The position numbers were made by a program, and so were the translations under genes. The notes under the pieces were generated by a model. It worked only from the letters and a program-made list of their open reading frames with translations, had not been told where the DNA came from and did not search any database. A stretch of 64,000 nt of DNA from CBDCFV01 sp963664625. GTDB lineage: Bacteria; Chloroflexota; Dehalococcoidia; Lucifugimonadales; UBA3495. The DNA lies in contig OY761541.1 in assembly GCA_963664625.1 (NCBI GenBank), positions 2,294,001-2,358,000 on the forward strand. The letters run 5' to 3'. Positions within the stretch are counted from its first letter, which is position 1. The number at the start of each line of letters is the position of its first letter. Shown here in pieces: positions 1 through 8,682 of the stretch.

Positions 1-254
1 TTCGCTTGCCTCAGGTCGGCCCGGTACATGTGACAGGGGTTCAACCGGCATCCCGACAGGTTGGCCCGGGGCAGAGTGGCGCCCATCAGGTCGGAATCGC
101 GCAAGTCGGAGCCGTGAAGGTCCACTTGGGCCATACGGGCGTAGCTCAAGTAAGCCGCGTGTAAATCAAAGCTTTCGCCTTGGTGTTCTTCCCTCCAGCG
201 CGCGACAGCATCGCGGCCCTGTTTGACTAATTGCACTTGCTCCATGTTGGCCAT
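1..254 (-). CDS. Pentapeptide-repeat protein (C-terminus beyond window)
   Basis: The visible N-terminal 84 residues begin MANMEQVQLVKQGRDAVARW and then run into degenerate A(D/N)LXX units (for example QVDLHGSDLRDSDLMGATL, then RANLSGCRL), the signature of the pentapeptide-repeat right-handed beta-helix. The ATG at 254 is preceded by GGGAGTG at a proper distance, which supports this start. The gene runs off the left edge, so total repeat number and any fused domain cannot be seen. Pentapeptide proteins have varied roles (gyrase mimicry, scaffolds); nothing here points to one. Confidence 0.75.
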   Translation of the reverse strand, partial: MANMEQVQLVKQGRDAVARWREEHQGESFDLHAAYLSYARMAQVDLHGSDLRDSDLMGATLPRANLSGCRLNPCHMYRADLRQA

Positions 255-465
255 AACGGTCACTCCCAACGATAAACAAGTCGGAACTCGTTGACACCGG
301 CCTGCTCGTCTTATTGCACCGGGAACCCGCTGCGCCAAGAGGCAGATACCGGGCTTAGGGGAAAGTGAAGAAATTTTAGCATACGGCCCAAGCGGGCGCT
401 AACGTTCAGGCACGCTCAAGTAGCGTTCCGCGTCATGCGCTCTGCTCAGGGGCGATGTTACGGTA

Positions 466-492
466 GATTCCCGCCCCCCGCGGGAATGACGG
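466..492. repeat. Palindromic repeat, short form
   Basis: GATTCCCGC...GCGGGAATGACGG. One of about 20 copies of the dominant dispersed palindrome of this window. It lies in the 278-base gap between the pentapeptide gene and the thioesterase gene, where I see nothing else. Confidence 0.8.
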
Positions 493-532
493 TCAGCTCG
501 GGCCGTGGTTACCGGGCTGGTGCAATGTAGCA

Positions 533-886
533 TCAGCGGTTGGTGTTGATGATGGCGCGGCGGTGGGTGCCCTCGCCTATCTTGCGGTCTCCGTCAAAGG
601 CTTCAACCTTGAAGGTCAGCCGGTTCCGGTCTATCTCTATCAGTTCGGAATAGGCGATTATGGTTGCGCCGATGTCGGCGGGAGCCAAGTGGCGGATGTT
701 GACTTCGAATCCTACGGAGGTCTGACCCTCCTCGAGGTGGTCGTGGACCGCTTGGATGGCTGACCGTTCCATCAGGCTGATCATCGAAGGCGTGCTGAAC
801 TTGTCCACGTGCCCGGCGACGTTATGCTCGCAGACGAGGGTCTGTCGTTCGCCTTTCAGTCCCGGAACGATCTTTGAATCTGCCAT
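533..886 (-). CDS. FlK-like hotdog-fold thioesterase
   Basis: A 117-residue single-domain hotdog protein. Residues T32, E40 and H66 have exactly the spacing (8 and 26 residues) of the catalytic Thr42-Glu50-His76 triad of fluoroacetyl-CoA thioesterase FlK. The likely role is hydrolysis of a small acyl-CoA in the cytoplasm; fluoroacetyl-CoA itself is not implied. The ATG at 886 is preceded by GGAGGCAGC, so the longer upstream open frame is not used. It diverges from argF, with the argF promoter in between. The family call is firm, the substrate unknown. Confidence 0.8.
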   Translation of the reverse strand: MADSKIVPGLKGERQTLVCEHNVAGHVDKFSTPSMISLMERSAIQAVHDHLEEGQTSVGFEVNIRHLAPADIGATIIAYSELIEIDRNRLTFKVEAFDGDRKIGEGTHRRAIINTNR

Positions 887-958
887 TTGGCGCTGCCTCC
901 GTATTCGCAATATCCAGTGGGCGTTATGATACCAGATGCCTTGATGGGAGCGTCCAGC

Positions 959-987
959 TTGAACCCCATCATGGATTAAGATATGAT
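959..987 (+). promoter_or_regulatory. Candidate sigma70-type promoter of argF
   Basis: TTGAAC (959-964), a 17-base spacer and TATGAT (982-987). The transcript would begin near 994, which argues against translation from the ATG at 983 (inside the -10 box) and for the ATG at 1010. Confidence 0.5.
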
Positions 988-1009
988 GCACCACGGTCAG
1001 GTGTGCGGT

Positions 1010-1930
1010 ATGCCCAGCAAACGTGATTTTCTTTCCGTTGATAGCCTCAGCCCCAAGGAAACATTGGACGTTCTCCGTCGCGCGTCGGAGATGAAGTCGG
1101 ACTTGACGCCGAAGCCTCTGGACGGCAAAAGCGTCGCGCTTATCTTCGAGAAGCCATCGCTGCGTACCCGGGCCAGCTTCGAGGTCGGCATCCAGCAGTT
1201 GGGCGGGACCTGCGTATACTTGGGCCAGCAGGAAGTTGGCTTGGGCAGCAGGGAGCCCGCGTCGGACGTGGCGAGAGTGCTGTCGGGCTATGTGGATTGC
1301 ATCGTTGCCCGCGTGTTCTCCCATGAAAGCCTCGAAGAGCTGGCCGCTTACTCCAGCGTTCCCGTTGTAAACGCGCTGTCGGACTGGGAACATCCCTGCC
1401 AGACAATGGCCGACCTGCTCACCATCCAAGAACACAAAGGACCGTTGTCCGGGCTGAAGCTGGCCTTCATCGGCGACGGCAACAACGTGTCGCGCAGCCT
1501 TTGCATAGGACTCCCCCGGCTGGGTATGAGCTTTACCATAGCGGGTCCCCAGGGTTATCACTTGGATGAAGCGTCTCTGTCCAAGGCCCGGAAACAGGCC
1601 GCCGACGAGGCAGTGCAGGTGGAACAGTTTACGGCCCCTGCCGCCGCGTTAAACGGCGCCGATGTGGTGTACACCGACGCTTGGACCAGCATGGGCCAGG
1701 AAGCGGAGTCGGAAATTCGCCGGAAAGCGTTCCAAGGTTACACGGTCGACCCCGCCATGCTGGCGCAAGCCAGCCCAGACGCCATTTTCATGCACGACAT
1801 GCCGGTGCACTACGGAGAGGAAATACCTCCGGGCATGTTGGAGCATGAACAATCGGTCGCCTACAGCCAAGCCCACAACCGGTTGCCCGCTCAAAAGGCC
1901 GTTCTGGAGTTCATACTGGCCGGCGGCTGA
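1010..1930 (+). CDS. argF: Ornithine carbamoyltransferase
   Basis: Catalyses carbamoyl phosphate + ornithine to citrulline in arginine synthesis. A 306-residue protein of normal length. The carbamoyl-phosphate loop is present as SLRTR, followed by HPCQTMADL and the ornithine-binding stretch DAWTSMGQE. The usual HCLP motif near the C-terminus reads HDMP, so the conserved active-site cysteine is replaced by aspartate. The start at 1010 is preferred because an upstream in-frame ATG (983) lies in the putative promoter and the family begins near KRDFLSVDSL. The stop is followed directly by the der frame, so the two may be co-transcribed. Confidence 0.9.
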   Translation: MPSKRDFLSVDSLSPKETLDVLRRASEMKSDLTPKPLDGKSVALIFEKPSLRTRASFEVGIQQLGGTCVYLGQQEVGLGSREPASDVARVLSGYVDCIVARVFSHESLEELAAYSSVPVVNALSDWEHPCQTMADLLTIQEHKGPLSGLKLAFIGDGNNVSRSLCIGLPRLGMSFTIAGPQGYHLDEASLSKARKQAADEAVQVEQFTAPAAALNGADVVYTDAWTSMGQEAESEIRRKAFQGYTVDPAMLAQASPDAIFMHDMPVHYGEEIPPGMLEHEQSVAYSQAHNRLPAQKAVLEFILAGG

Positions 1931-2131
1931 TTGCCGGCGCTGTTGAGCTACCGCCCACAAACCAAACCCACAAACCAAGCTGCGGGAAGGTGCCCATTGT
2001 TAAGACCCACTCCCGGTTCTCAAGGCCGTTTTCGTTCCGCCAGTGTCCCGCAAGCGGCCGGTGAGCCTTGGGATGGCCCGGACACCAATGCCGATGGGCT
2101 TGGCTACTCGGGCTATGACACTGACTCTCCA

Positions 2132-3514
2132 TTGCCCGTAGTCGCCATCGTGGGGCGGCCCAACGTGGGCAAATCGTCCCTGTTCAACCGGATCCTGGGC
2201 CGCCGTCAAGCCATCGTCACCGATATTGCCGGTACTACACGGGACCGCTTGATGTGCGAGGTGTGGTGGGATGATTACCGCTTCATTCTGATAGATACCG
2301 GCGGGCTGGAGACAAAGCCCGAGGGCCACATCAACGAGAGGGTGCAGGAACAGGCCGAAATGGCCGTGTCGGACGCCGACGTGGTTGTGTTCGTGACCGA
2401 CGTGACGGAGGGGTTGACGCCAACGGACCACTTGGCCGTCGATCGATTGCGGCGTACCTTCAAGCCGGTTATCTTAGCGGTCAACAAGGTGGATAACGAG
2501 GCGCGGGAGTTCGCCGCCGCCGAGTTCTACCAATTGGGGTTCGACGACCCGCTGCTGATGAGCGCCTACCACAACCTGGGCGTACACCAGTTGATGGAAC
2601 GCATCTGCGCCCTGTTGCCCTACCCGGAAGAGCCGACGGAAGAGGAGGCCAAGGACCCGGCCGCGGGTGCGTTGAACCTGGCTATCGTCGGCAGGACCAA
2701 CGTGGGCAAGTCGATGATGCTGAACAGCATCCTTGGCGAGGAACGTTCCATAGTCTCGCCGGAAGCGGGCACCACGCGGGACGCACTGGATACCGCCTTC
2801 AGCTACGACGGCAACGATATTGTTCTGGTGGACACCGCCGGCATCCGGCGGCGGGGCCAGGTCCAACAGGGGATAGAAAAGTACAGCGTAATCAGGGCCG
2901 TCAACGCCGTGGGCCGCAGCGATATTACGTTGCTGGTTACCGACGCCACGGAGCTGGCCACCGCTCAGGACGCCCACATCGCCGGGCTGGCTTGGGACAT
3001 GTGCCGGGGGTTGGTGGTGGTGGTGAACAAGTGGGACCTGGTGCGAGACGGGGACCGTTACGCGCAGCACAGGGCCGAGGACAGGATCAGGACCCGTCTC
3101 CACTTCATGCCTTACGTGCCGGTCTGTTTTACGTCGGCCCTCCACGGCCAAGGAATAAACGTGCTGATGCGGACCGTGCTGGAGTTGCAACGGGAACGGT
3201 CCCGCTTCGTCCCGGCCAGGGAACTGCAATACATGCTGGCGGACGCCTTGGCGAGTCACACGCCGCCGCCGGTGAAAAGGCGTCCCGCTTCCCGTCTTTC
3301 CCGCGCAGGCGGGAAACCCGCCGGGGGCAGGCCAGGGGAGAGGTTGTTCATCAGCCGGGTAAGGCAAGCCGGTGTAAATCCGCCCACATTTCTCTTCACG
3401 GTCAACAACCCCGAACTGGTACACTTTTCTTACGAACGTTACTTGGAAAACCGTATCCGGGATACCTTCGGATTCGACAGGACTCACTTGAGGCTGGTGT
3501 TCAAGAGACAGTGA
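2132..3514 (+). CDS. der: Ribosome-assembly GTPase Der (EngA)
   Basis: Double-GTPase protein needed for 50S subunit assembly. Two G domains are visible: GRPNVGKSS/DTGG/NKVD, then GRTNVGKSM/DTAG/NKWD, followed by the KH-like C-terminal domain. Homology begins at PVVAIVG, so I start at TTG 2132 (460 residues). The frame is open back to 1931, which would add 67 unconserved residues, and no good ribosome-binding site decides between them. The KH-like domain contains about 14 residues (RLSRAGGKPAGGR) encoded by an in-frame palindromic repeat at 3293-3333. The last bases overlap plsY. Confidence 0.9.
   Translation: MPVVAIVGRPNVGKSSLFNRILGRRQAIVTDIAGTTRDRLMCEVWWDDYRFILIDTGGLETKPEGHINERVQEQAEMAVSDADVVVFVTDVTEGLTPTDHLAVDRLRRTFKPVILAVNKVDNEAREFAAAEFYQLGFDDPLLMSAYHNLGVHQLMERICALLPYPEEPTEEEAKDPAAGALNLAIVGRTNVGKSMMLNSILGEERSIVSPEAGTTRDALDTAFSYDGNDIVLVDTAGIRRRGQVQQGIEKYSVIRAVNAVGRSDITLLVTDATELATAQDAHIAGLAWDMCRGLVVVVNKWDLVRDGDRYAQHRAEDRIRTRLHFMPYVPVCFTSALHGQGINVLMRTVLELQRERSRFVPARELQYMLADALASHTPPPVKRRPASRLSRAGGKPAGGRPGERLFISRVRQAGVNPPTFLFTVNNPELVHFSYERYLENRIRDTFGFDRTHLRLVFKRQ
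3293..3333. repeat. Palindromic repeat, long form, inside der
   Basis: TCTTTCCCGCGCAGGCGGGA followed by the tail ACCCGCCGGGGGCAGGCC. The same 41-base form occurs at 7517, 7585, 44943 and 54051. Here it is translated in frame within the C-terminal domain of Der. Confidence 0.85.
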
Positions 3515-4230
3515 AACTTCATTGGTCATCCAGCTCATGGGCTTTGGCGGCGCTGCCGCTGCTGGTGGCCGCCTTTGCGGCGGCATGGATTGTAATGCCC
3601 GGCCAACCTGCTTGGGCCGGATACGCCGTGGTGCTGGTTATCGCCTATTTCCTGGGTTCGATGCCTTGGGGCTACCTGCTGCTACAGTGGCGCCGCGGGG
3701 TCGACATCCGCGAATACGGTAGCGGCAGGACGGGGATGGCCAATGTGCTGCGGACCGGCGGTGGAAAGGTGGCTGCCCTGGTCCTGTTGCTGGACGTGAG
3801 CAAGGGTATTCTGGCGGTCTTCCTGGCCGGGGTAGTTATAGGGCAAGGGGTGCCGGAGGTGGCCGCCGGGCTAATGGCTTTGGTTGGCCATAACTGGCCG
3901 GTGTTTCTCGGATTTCGCGGCGGACGGGGCATTGCTACAGGCGCCGGAGCGTTATCAGTCCTCAATCCTTATGCAGCCGCTGTTGCCGTCTCCGCTTTTG
4001 CGGCCACTACCCTGGTCAGCCGTTACGTCTCGCTGGGTTCCATCGTGGGAGTTATAGCGGCGTGTGCCAGCTTGGTGGCCCTGTACCTGCTGGGTCAGAC
4101 GTTCAGCATCTACACTCTCTATGGTTTCCTGGGCGGCGCCATCATCATCTGGCAGCACCGGGACAATATCCAGCGGATCCGTGATGGCAGCGAGCGCCGC
4201 TTGGGATCCCCGGCCACCAAGGCCAACTGA
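3511..4230 (+). CDS. plsY: Acyl-phosphate:glycerol-3-phosphate acyltransferase PlsY
   Basis: Membrane enzyme that acylates glycerol 3-phosphate at position 1, starting phospholipid synthesis. Family landmarks are the FLGSMPWGYLL segment, GSGRTGMANVLRTGG (usually GSGNxGATNVLRT) and GHNWPVFLGFRGGRG. Several hydrophobic segments span most of its 239 residues. The start is GTG 3511, overlapping the der stop as GTGA, which indicates translational coupling; the frame is open upstream through der but that part is antifamily. It sits just before gpsA, which makes its substrate. Confidence 0.9.
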   Translation: MKLHWSSSSWALAALPLLVAAFAAAWIVMPGQPAWAGYAVVLVIAYFLGSMPWGYLLLQWRRGVDIREYGSGRTGMANVLRTGGGKVAALVLLLDVSKGILAVFLAGVVIGQGVPEVAAGLMALVGHNWPVFLGFRGGRGIATGAGALSVLNPYAAAVAVSAFAATTLVSRYVSLGSIVGVIAACASLVALYLLGQTFSIYTLYGFLGGAIIIWQHRDNIQRIRDGSERRLGSPATKAN

Positions 4231-4320
4231 CTGACCGATGATGGGGTATTCCTTGCCGGACATGGCGTTTGCCGCGGATGAATGAGTAGTCCGTCGTTGG
4301 AGCCAAGGCCTGCTCTTGGC

Positions 4321-4352
4321 CATGTTTCCCGCCTTCGCGGGAAAGACGATGG
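4321..4352. repeat. Palindromic repeat abutting the gpsA start
   Basis: TTTCCCGCCTTCGCGGGAAAGACG ends within a few bases of the gpsA ATG at 4354, so the repeat forms the gpsA leader and its GGGAAAG/GATGGA bases stand where a ribosome-binding site would be. Confidence 0.8.
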
Positions 4353-4353
4353 A

Positions 4354-5352
4354 ATGGGCGTGGCCGTCGTCGGCGCCACTACTTGGGGGACGGCGCTGGC
4401 TATCATCCTGGCAAGGAAAAACCTGCCGGTAAGATTGCTAGCGAGAACAGGCCCGGAAGCCCAGAGACTCCAGGCCGATGGGCGAAACGCCCGCTTCTTG
4501 CCAAACTCCCCTTTCCCCGAATCTCTATCTGTGACCGCCGACCCGGGCGAGGCGCTGCCGTCCGCCGACTTGGTGATTATCGCCGCGCCTTCTCACAGCG
4601 TGCGCCATAACATGCGGTCGATACGGGACAGCTTGACCCCCGGCGTCGTAATTGTCAGCGCTGCCAAGGGGCTGGAACTGCCCGGGGGCAAGCGGATGAG
4701 CCAGGTTATGGAAGAGGAGCTATCCGCGGACTTCCACGCCGGTATTTGCGCCATATCCGGGCCGAATTTCGCCGACGAAATCGTTCAGGGGAAGCTGGCT
4801 TCCACCGTTGTTGCCGGACGGGACAGCCAACTGGTGGACCGAGCGCAGGAAATCCTTATGACAGGCGCGTTCCGCGTCTACACCAGCGACGACCTTACGG
4901 GAGTGGAGCTTGGGGGCGCCCTGAAAAACATCATTGCGTTGGGCGCGGGCATCGCTGACGGCTTGGAAATGGGCGACAACGGGAAAGCCGCGTTCATCAC
5001 CAGGGGCTTGGCCGAAATCGCCCGATTGGGGGTCGCCGCCGGGGCCCAAGCGTTGACCTTCGCCGGTTTGGCCGGGCTGGGAGACGTAATAGCGACCTGC
5101 GCCAGCCGGTTGAGCCGCAACCGCTACGTTGGGGAGCAGCTTGCCCTGGGCCGCTCCTGGCCGGAGATTCGAGAATCGATGGACAACGTTGCTGAAGGGG
5201 TAAACACCACGGGCGCGGCCTTGGCCATGGCCCGTGAGTTGGGTGTGGAGATGCCCATCACCGAAGCCACCTACCGGGTGTTGTTCGAGGGCCTGTCGCC
5301 CCACGACGCCGTGAATCAACTGATGGAACGCCCGGCCCGTTCCGAGTGGTGA
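4354..5352 (+). CDS. gpsA: Glycerol-3-phosphate dehydrogenase [NAD(P)+]
   Basis: Reduces dihydroxyacetone phosphate to glycerol 3-phosphate for PlsY, the gene upstream. A 332-residue protein with an N-terminal Rossmann fold, SAAKGLELPGG, SGPNFADEI and the catalytic-lysine region GALKNIIALGAGIADG, then FAGLAGLGDVIATC. The dinucleotide loop reads GATTWG rather than the usual GxGxxG. The start is placed at MGVAVVG; the 24 codons before it are translated repeat sequence and not conserved. Confidence 0.9.
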   Translation: MGVAVVGATTWGTALAIILARKNLPVRLLARTGPEAQRLQADGRNARFLPNSPFPESLSVTADPGEALPSADLVIIAAPSHSVRHNMRSIRDSLTPGVVIVSAAKGLELPGGKRMSQVMEEELSADFHAGICAISGPNFADEIVQGKLASTVVAGRDSQLVDRAQEILMTGAFRVYTSDDLTGVELGGALKNIIALGAGIADGLEMGDNGKAAFITRGLAEIARLGVAAGAQALTFAGLAGLGDVIATCASRLSRNRYVGEQLALGRSWPEIRESMDNVAEGVNTTGAALAMARELGVEMPITEATYRVLFEGLSPHDAVNQLMERPARSEW

Positions 5353-5401
5353 GGATAAGTTGGATCTTTGTTCGGACGGGAGCTTCGCGACGCGGGCCGC
5401 C

Positions 5402-5797
5402 TCAGGATTCTTTTCTGTGCCACCACTCTTCGAGGATTGTGCACAGAAAAGCACCTTGTTCGTTTGAAAATACAAGTCTAAATGTTCCGTCGAGCTCTTC
5501 CCGAACACCGGAGGCTTTTAGAGTGAAGCTAGCTTGCCAGCCAGCAATCGCGGTATCATTCTTGACCGCCCAAACCTGCGACGCAAACTCAACATTTTCT
5601 TGTGCGTCTGCTGCGCCATTCTGCCAATATTCCCGTATTTCGGGTCGTCCTCTCAGCGGTTCATCGAAGGGCCTTACTCGATAAGTGGCTGTGTCGGAAA
5701 ACAGCGTCACCACATGGTCTGGGTCGCCATTAACCCAGGCACGGCCATACTCATCCAGCCAGTTCTGAACGTCCTGTTCCGTCATTACCTCTTCCAT
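5402..5797 (-). CDS. SnoaL/NTF2-like fold protein
   Basis: About 131 residues resembling the cone-shaped alpha+beta SnoaL-like group: a helical start (WLDEYGRAWVNGD), then DHVVTLFSDTATYRVRPF, a short helix with IREYWQNG, and strands ending in TILEEWWHRKE. Members range from small isomerases and hydrolases to binding proteins, so the function is open. The start is ATG 5797 (next ATG 5785); a TATAAT lies about 30 bases upstream at 5826-5831. It stands alone, convergent to gpsA. Confidence 0.65.
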   Translation of the reverse strand: MEEVMTEQDVQNWLDEYGRAWVNGDPDHVVTLFSDTATYRVRPFDEPLRGRPEIREYWQNGAADAQENVEFASQVWAVKNDTAIAGWQASFTLKASGVREELDGTFRLVFSNEQGAFLCTILEEWWHRKES

Positions 5798-6034
5798 CCC
5801 CCGTTTTGGTAAGACCAAAGTAAGGGCATTATAGCAATTTACCTAAGAGTAGTGACACCGGAGCCTAACTCGACCGGGAGCTGCATAAGCAACGAAATCT
5901 TATTGAATGAGCCTTCAACAAATTGAAGCAGTGGCGCAGAATCACAACCAGATATGACAGGAATAGCTTGTTTTTTCTGTCGGCCCTCCACCTGGTAGCC
6001 TGAGTGGTCTGGGGCTAACCAGTGTCGATAAGAC

Positions 6035-6406
6035 CTAACGCAATTCTCCCAACTCTAAGCCGGGCGCGTTGCGCAGCAACCATTGGGCCAGCACGCGCCG
6101 GTGGCAGGGACGGTCGCCCCGCTCGAAACACAGCAGGGTGAAGTCTCCCGAAGCCTCAAGGTTTTCCAGCCACTGTTGAAACTGGACCGACTCTCCGCGC
6201 CGGTTTTCCAGCCCTTCGATGTATGCTTCAGAGAGCGCATCGAAATCGATGTCGCCGTTGCGGTAGGCAACCAGTAGCTGCCGGTCCGGGTACAGAAAGG
6301 GCAAGGTTTCCCACTGGGTGCGGCGGCCCCGCGGGTGGCTGCGGGACACCCTGTACAGTATCCCGCGCCAGTCGTCCGGGTCATAGAAGCTGGCGGTGTA
6401 AAGCAT
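6035..6406 (-). CDS. DUF488 family protein
   Basis: A 123-residue protein with the DUF488 pattern: MLYTASFYDPDDW near the start and the C-terminal LLCFERGDRPCHRRVLAQWL motif (C...CHR). The biochemical role of the family is not established. The 5798-6034 gap before it holds only a TATAAT sequence for the upstream gene and is otherwise featureless to me. Confidence 0.75.
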   Translation of the reverse strand: MLYTASFYDPDDWRGILYRVSRSHPRGRRTQWETLPFLYPDRQLLVAYRNGDIDFDALSEAYIEGLENRRGESVQFQQWLENLEASGDFTLLCFERGDRPCHRRVLAQWLLRNAPGLELGELR

Positions 6407-6442
6407 TACGGCGAAACTCGCACTCTCCGTCGTGTATATTCA

Positions 6443-7558
6443 TCATGCCGTCCCACTTCCGTCCTTCCCGCGAAGGCGGGAATCCACGTAGGCCGGGTTG
6501 CGGCTGGCCTGGGCCTGAAATATTCTTGGAAAGGCTTGGCGGAGCAGGAGCAGCACCACCCCTATCGCTATCACCAGCACGTAGGAGATAAGCCGGTCAA
6601 GCACCACCAACGCGGCTGCGGAGTTGGCCGAAACGGTGGACAACCGCACTAGCAGGCCGGCCACGCCGGCCTCGACCGCTCCAAGGCCGCCAGGAGTGGG
6701 CGTCAAGGTCAACAGTGAATTGGCCAAGGCCAGGAACATGGCCAGCGGAAAGCCGATGCCCAAGTCCAGGGCCTCGGACACCAAGTAAAGCCGGCCTATT
6801 TCCGTAAACCATCCCAATAACCCCCAAAAGCTAAGGGTCCACATCTGCCCAGAGCTTATGGACACGCCCTCGTAGAGTTGTTGGTACCGCGTCGCAAGCC
6901 AACCCGGCAGAATACGTGAAGCCCGTTCCCTGGTCCATGCGATGACCAACAGCAGCGCCAGCAGAACGGCGGCCAACGCGACCGACACCCCGAATACCGT
7001 CCAGACTATCAGGTCTCCGCCACCGGCCAGGAAGAGAGCCGATACCAGTACCAAGATCACCACCAGGACGGTATCCAGCAGCCGCTCGGCCAACAGGGTT
7101 CCAACGATGCGGGAAAAGGGCGTATTCTGCTCGCTGCCGTACAGGTACGCTCGGTAGGCGTCACCCAACCGGAATCCGGCCACCGAGTTGCCGAACCAGC
7201 CCAGCAGCACCAACTGGCTGCAATAGGCGACGCCCGGTATTCTGGAGCCTTGGCCCTGAACATTTTGCAGCAACAGACGCCACCGAGCGCCTCTCACTAC
7301 AAAGGTGAGGTAGTGGGTTGCAGTGGCGGCGGCCAAGTACCAGGGACTGGCGGCTTTGGCTTCGGCCCAGGTCCGTTCCAGGTCCACGTCGAAACGGGTG
7401 ACCAAGGCCGCCAGCAGTCCGGCCGCCAAGCATAGGGACAGGAGGGTTGGAATGGAGAAGATGCGCCGCTTTAGGTGGACCGGCTCTACCGGGGAACTAC
7501 CGGACGGCGGCCCCTCCGTCTTTCCCGCGCAGGCGGGAATCTTACTGGGGCAGGCCAT
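6443..7558 (-). CDS. Lysylphosphatidylglycerol-synthase/flippase-like membrane protein (UPF0104)
   Basis: A 371-residue integral membrane protein of the LPG_synthase_TM (UPF0104) group: about eight hydrophobic segments, an early RGARWRLLL motif, GNSVAGFRLGDAYRAYLYG and the late LTPTPGGLGAVEAGVAGLL motif. Homologues move or modify lipids, but this one lacks the soluble synthase domain. Both ends are encoded by palindromic repeats: residues near the N-terminus (IPACAGKTEG) and the last 18 residues (NPAYVDSRLRGKDG...). The native start may lie internally near HLKRRIFSIP, but no conventional start codon is seen there. Confidence 0.75.
   Translation of the reverse strand: MACPSKIPACAGKTEGPPSGSSPVEPVHLKRRIFSIPTLLSLCLAAGLLAALVTRFDVDLERTWAEAKAASPWYLAAATATHYLTFVVRGARWRLLLQNVQGQGSRIPGVAYCSQLVLLGWFGNSVAGFRLGDAYRAYLYGSEQNTPFSRIVGTLLAERLLDTVLVVILVLVSALFLAGGGDLIVWTVFGVSVALAAVLLALLLVIAWTRERASRILPGWLATRYQQLYEGVSISSGQMWTLSFWGLLGWFTEIGRLYLVSEALDLGIGFPLAMFLALANSLLTLTPTPGGLGAVEAGVAGLLVRLSTVSANSAAALVVLDRLISYVLVIAIGVVLLLLRQAFPRIFQAQASRNPAYVDSRLRGKDGSGTA
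6461..6487. repeat. Palindromic repeat, short form, encoding a protein C-terminus
   Basis: CTTCCCGCGAAGGCGGGAATCC. It is read in frame as the C-terminal tail of the flippase-like gene, whose stop lies just beyond the repeat. Confidence 0.8.
7517..7557. repeat. Palindromic repeat, long form
   Basis: GTCTTTCCCGCGCAGGCGGG with a CTGGGGCAGGCC tail; it covers the annotated 5' end of the flippase-like gene. Confidence 0.8.
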
Positions 7559-7584
7559 TGGCGGCGCAGCAGGACACCCCCCTT

Positions 7585-7627
7585 TCCGTCATTCCCGCAA
7601 CGGCGGGAATCCCGCCGGGGGCAGGCC
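7585..7627. repeat. Palindromic repeat, long form
   Basis: GTCATTCCCGCAACGGCGGG plus the CCCGCCGGGGGCAGGCC tail. It lies 30 bases from the preceding copy, forming a tandem pair between ispH and the flippase-like gene. Confidence 0.8.
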
Positions 7628-7646
7628 CAAGGGCGGTTGCCTGCCC

Positions 7647-8546
7647 CTAGCGCAACTCTCTAGGCAGGGTGAAGCTTACGTCTTCCTCGACGCCGGACAA
7701 CATGGTCACCTTCTCCGGCTCCAATGCCTTGATGACGCTTTCCACCAAGACCTCGGGCGTGGAAGCCCCCGACGTTATTCCCACTTTGGACATCCCATCC
7801 AGCCAGGACGGGTCGATCTCCTCGGGCCCGTTGATCAGGTAGGACGGCACACCTTTGGAGGCCGCCACTTCGCGCAGTCGGTTGCAATTGGAGCTGTTCA
7901 CCGCCCCAATCACCAGCACCAGATCCACCATCACGGCCATCTCGGTGACCGCGAACTGGCGGTTGGTGGTGGCGTAGCAGATGTCGTTGCGCACCACAGC
8001 ACCGGGGAAACGCTGCTTGATGGCGTCTATGCTCTGAGCGGTGTCTCCCACCGACAGGGTTGTCTGGGTAAGCACCGCCACTTCGTCGTCCTGCTCCCAG
8101 TCGGGGAGTAAGGAGTCGGCGCTGTCGTCGACCAGGGTCATTTCGACCTGGCCCATGGTGCCCCGCACCTCCTGATGCCCCCTGTGTCCCACCAGCAGCA
8201 CCTTCTTGCCCTCGCGGTGGTACTTCTTGGCTTCGTTGTGGACCCGAGTCACCAACGGGCAGACCGCGTCGATGACCCGCAGGTTGCGTTCTTCGGCCTG
8301 CTTGAAGTCATCGGGCGGAGAACCGTGGGCCGAAAAGACCACCAGAGACCCCACGGGGATCTGGTCCAGTGTCTCTACAGTGATGGCCCCTTTCCGTTCC
8401 AAGTCGGCGACGACGTGGGGGTTATGGACGATCTGGTGCTTCACGTAGACGGGGGGACCGTACCGCTCCAAGCAGATATCGACAACCTCGATGGCCCGGA
8501 CGACACCGGCGCAGAACCCGCGCGGTGAGCTGAGAAACACTTCCAA
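7647..8546 (-). CDS. ispH: 4-hydroxy-3-methylbut-2-enyl diphosphate reductase
   Basis: Last enzyme of the MEP isoprenoid pathway, a [4Fe-4S] protein making IPP and DMAPP. A 299-residue protein with the three cluster cysteines in SSPRGFCAGV, DAVCPLVTRVH and SSNCNRLREV, plus the signature segments FSAHGSPP, TQTTLSVGDT and SGASTPE. Translation begins at TTG 8546 behind AAGGAGG. It is a stand-alone gene on this strand, flanked by repeats. Confidence 0.93.
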   Translation of the reverse strand: MEVFLSSPRGFCAGVVRAIEVVDICLERYGPPVYVKHQIVHNPHVVADLERKGAITVETLDQIPVGSLVVFSAHGSPPDDFKQAEERNLRVIDAVCPLVTRVHNEAKKYHREGKKVLLVGHRGHQEVRGTMGQVEMTLVDDSADSLLPDWEQDDEVAVLTQTTLSVGDTAQSIDAIKQRFPGAVVRNDICYATTNRQFAVTEMAVMVDLVLVIGAVNSSNCNRLREVAASKGVPSYLINGPEEIDPSWLDGMSKVGITSGASTPEVLVESVIKALEPEKVTMLSGVEEDVSFTLPRELR

Positions 8547-8560
8547 GACGATTCCTCCTT

Positions 8561-8590
8561 ATGGATTCCCGCCTACGCGGGAATGACGAG
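8561..8590. repeat. Palindromic repeat, short form
   Basis: GGATTCCCGCCTACGCGGGAATGACGAG, directly upstream of the ispH ribosome-binding site. Confidence 0.85.
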
Positions 8591-8624
8591 GGAAAGGGGT
8601 GGATGCCCCCGTCTCATGGGCGCC

Positions 8625-8673
8625 AACCAAGGGCGCCCACGAGGGGCGCCCACAAGGGGCGCCCCTACGGCCC
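8625..8673. repeat. Triplicated GGGCGCCC(A/C) repeat
   Basis: Three consecutive copies of an (A/G)AGGGGCGCCCAC-like unit, each centred on the palindrome GGGCGCCC. Related sequence (GTAGGGGCGCCCCTTGTGGG) occurs at 21895-21920. A second dispersed repeat family, between ispH and thrC. Confidence 0.65.
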
Positions 8674-8682
8674 GTTCTCGGC

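Noticed and set aside
983..1009. Upstream ATG as the argF start
   Set aside because: It falls inside the putative -10 box, adds unconserved residues and has no ribosome-binding site.
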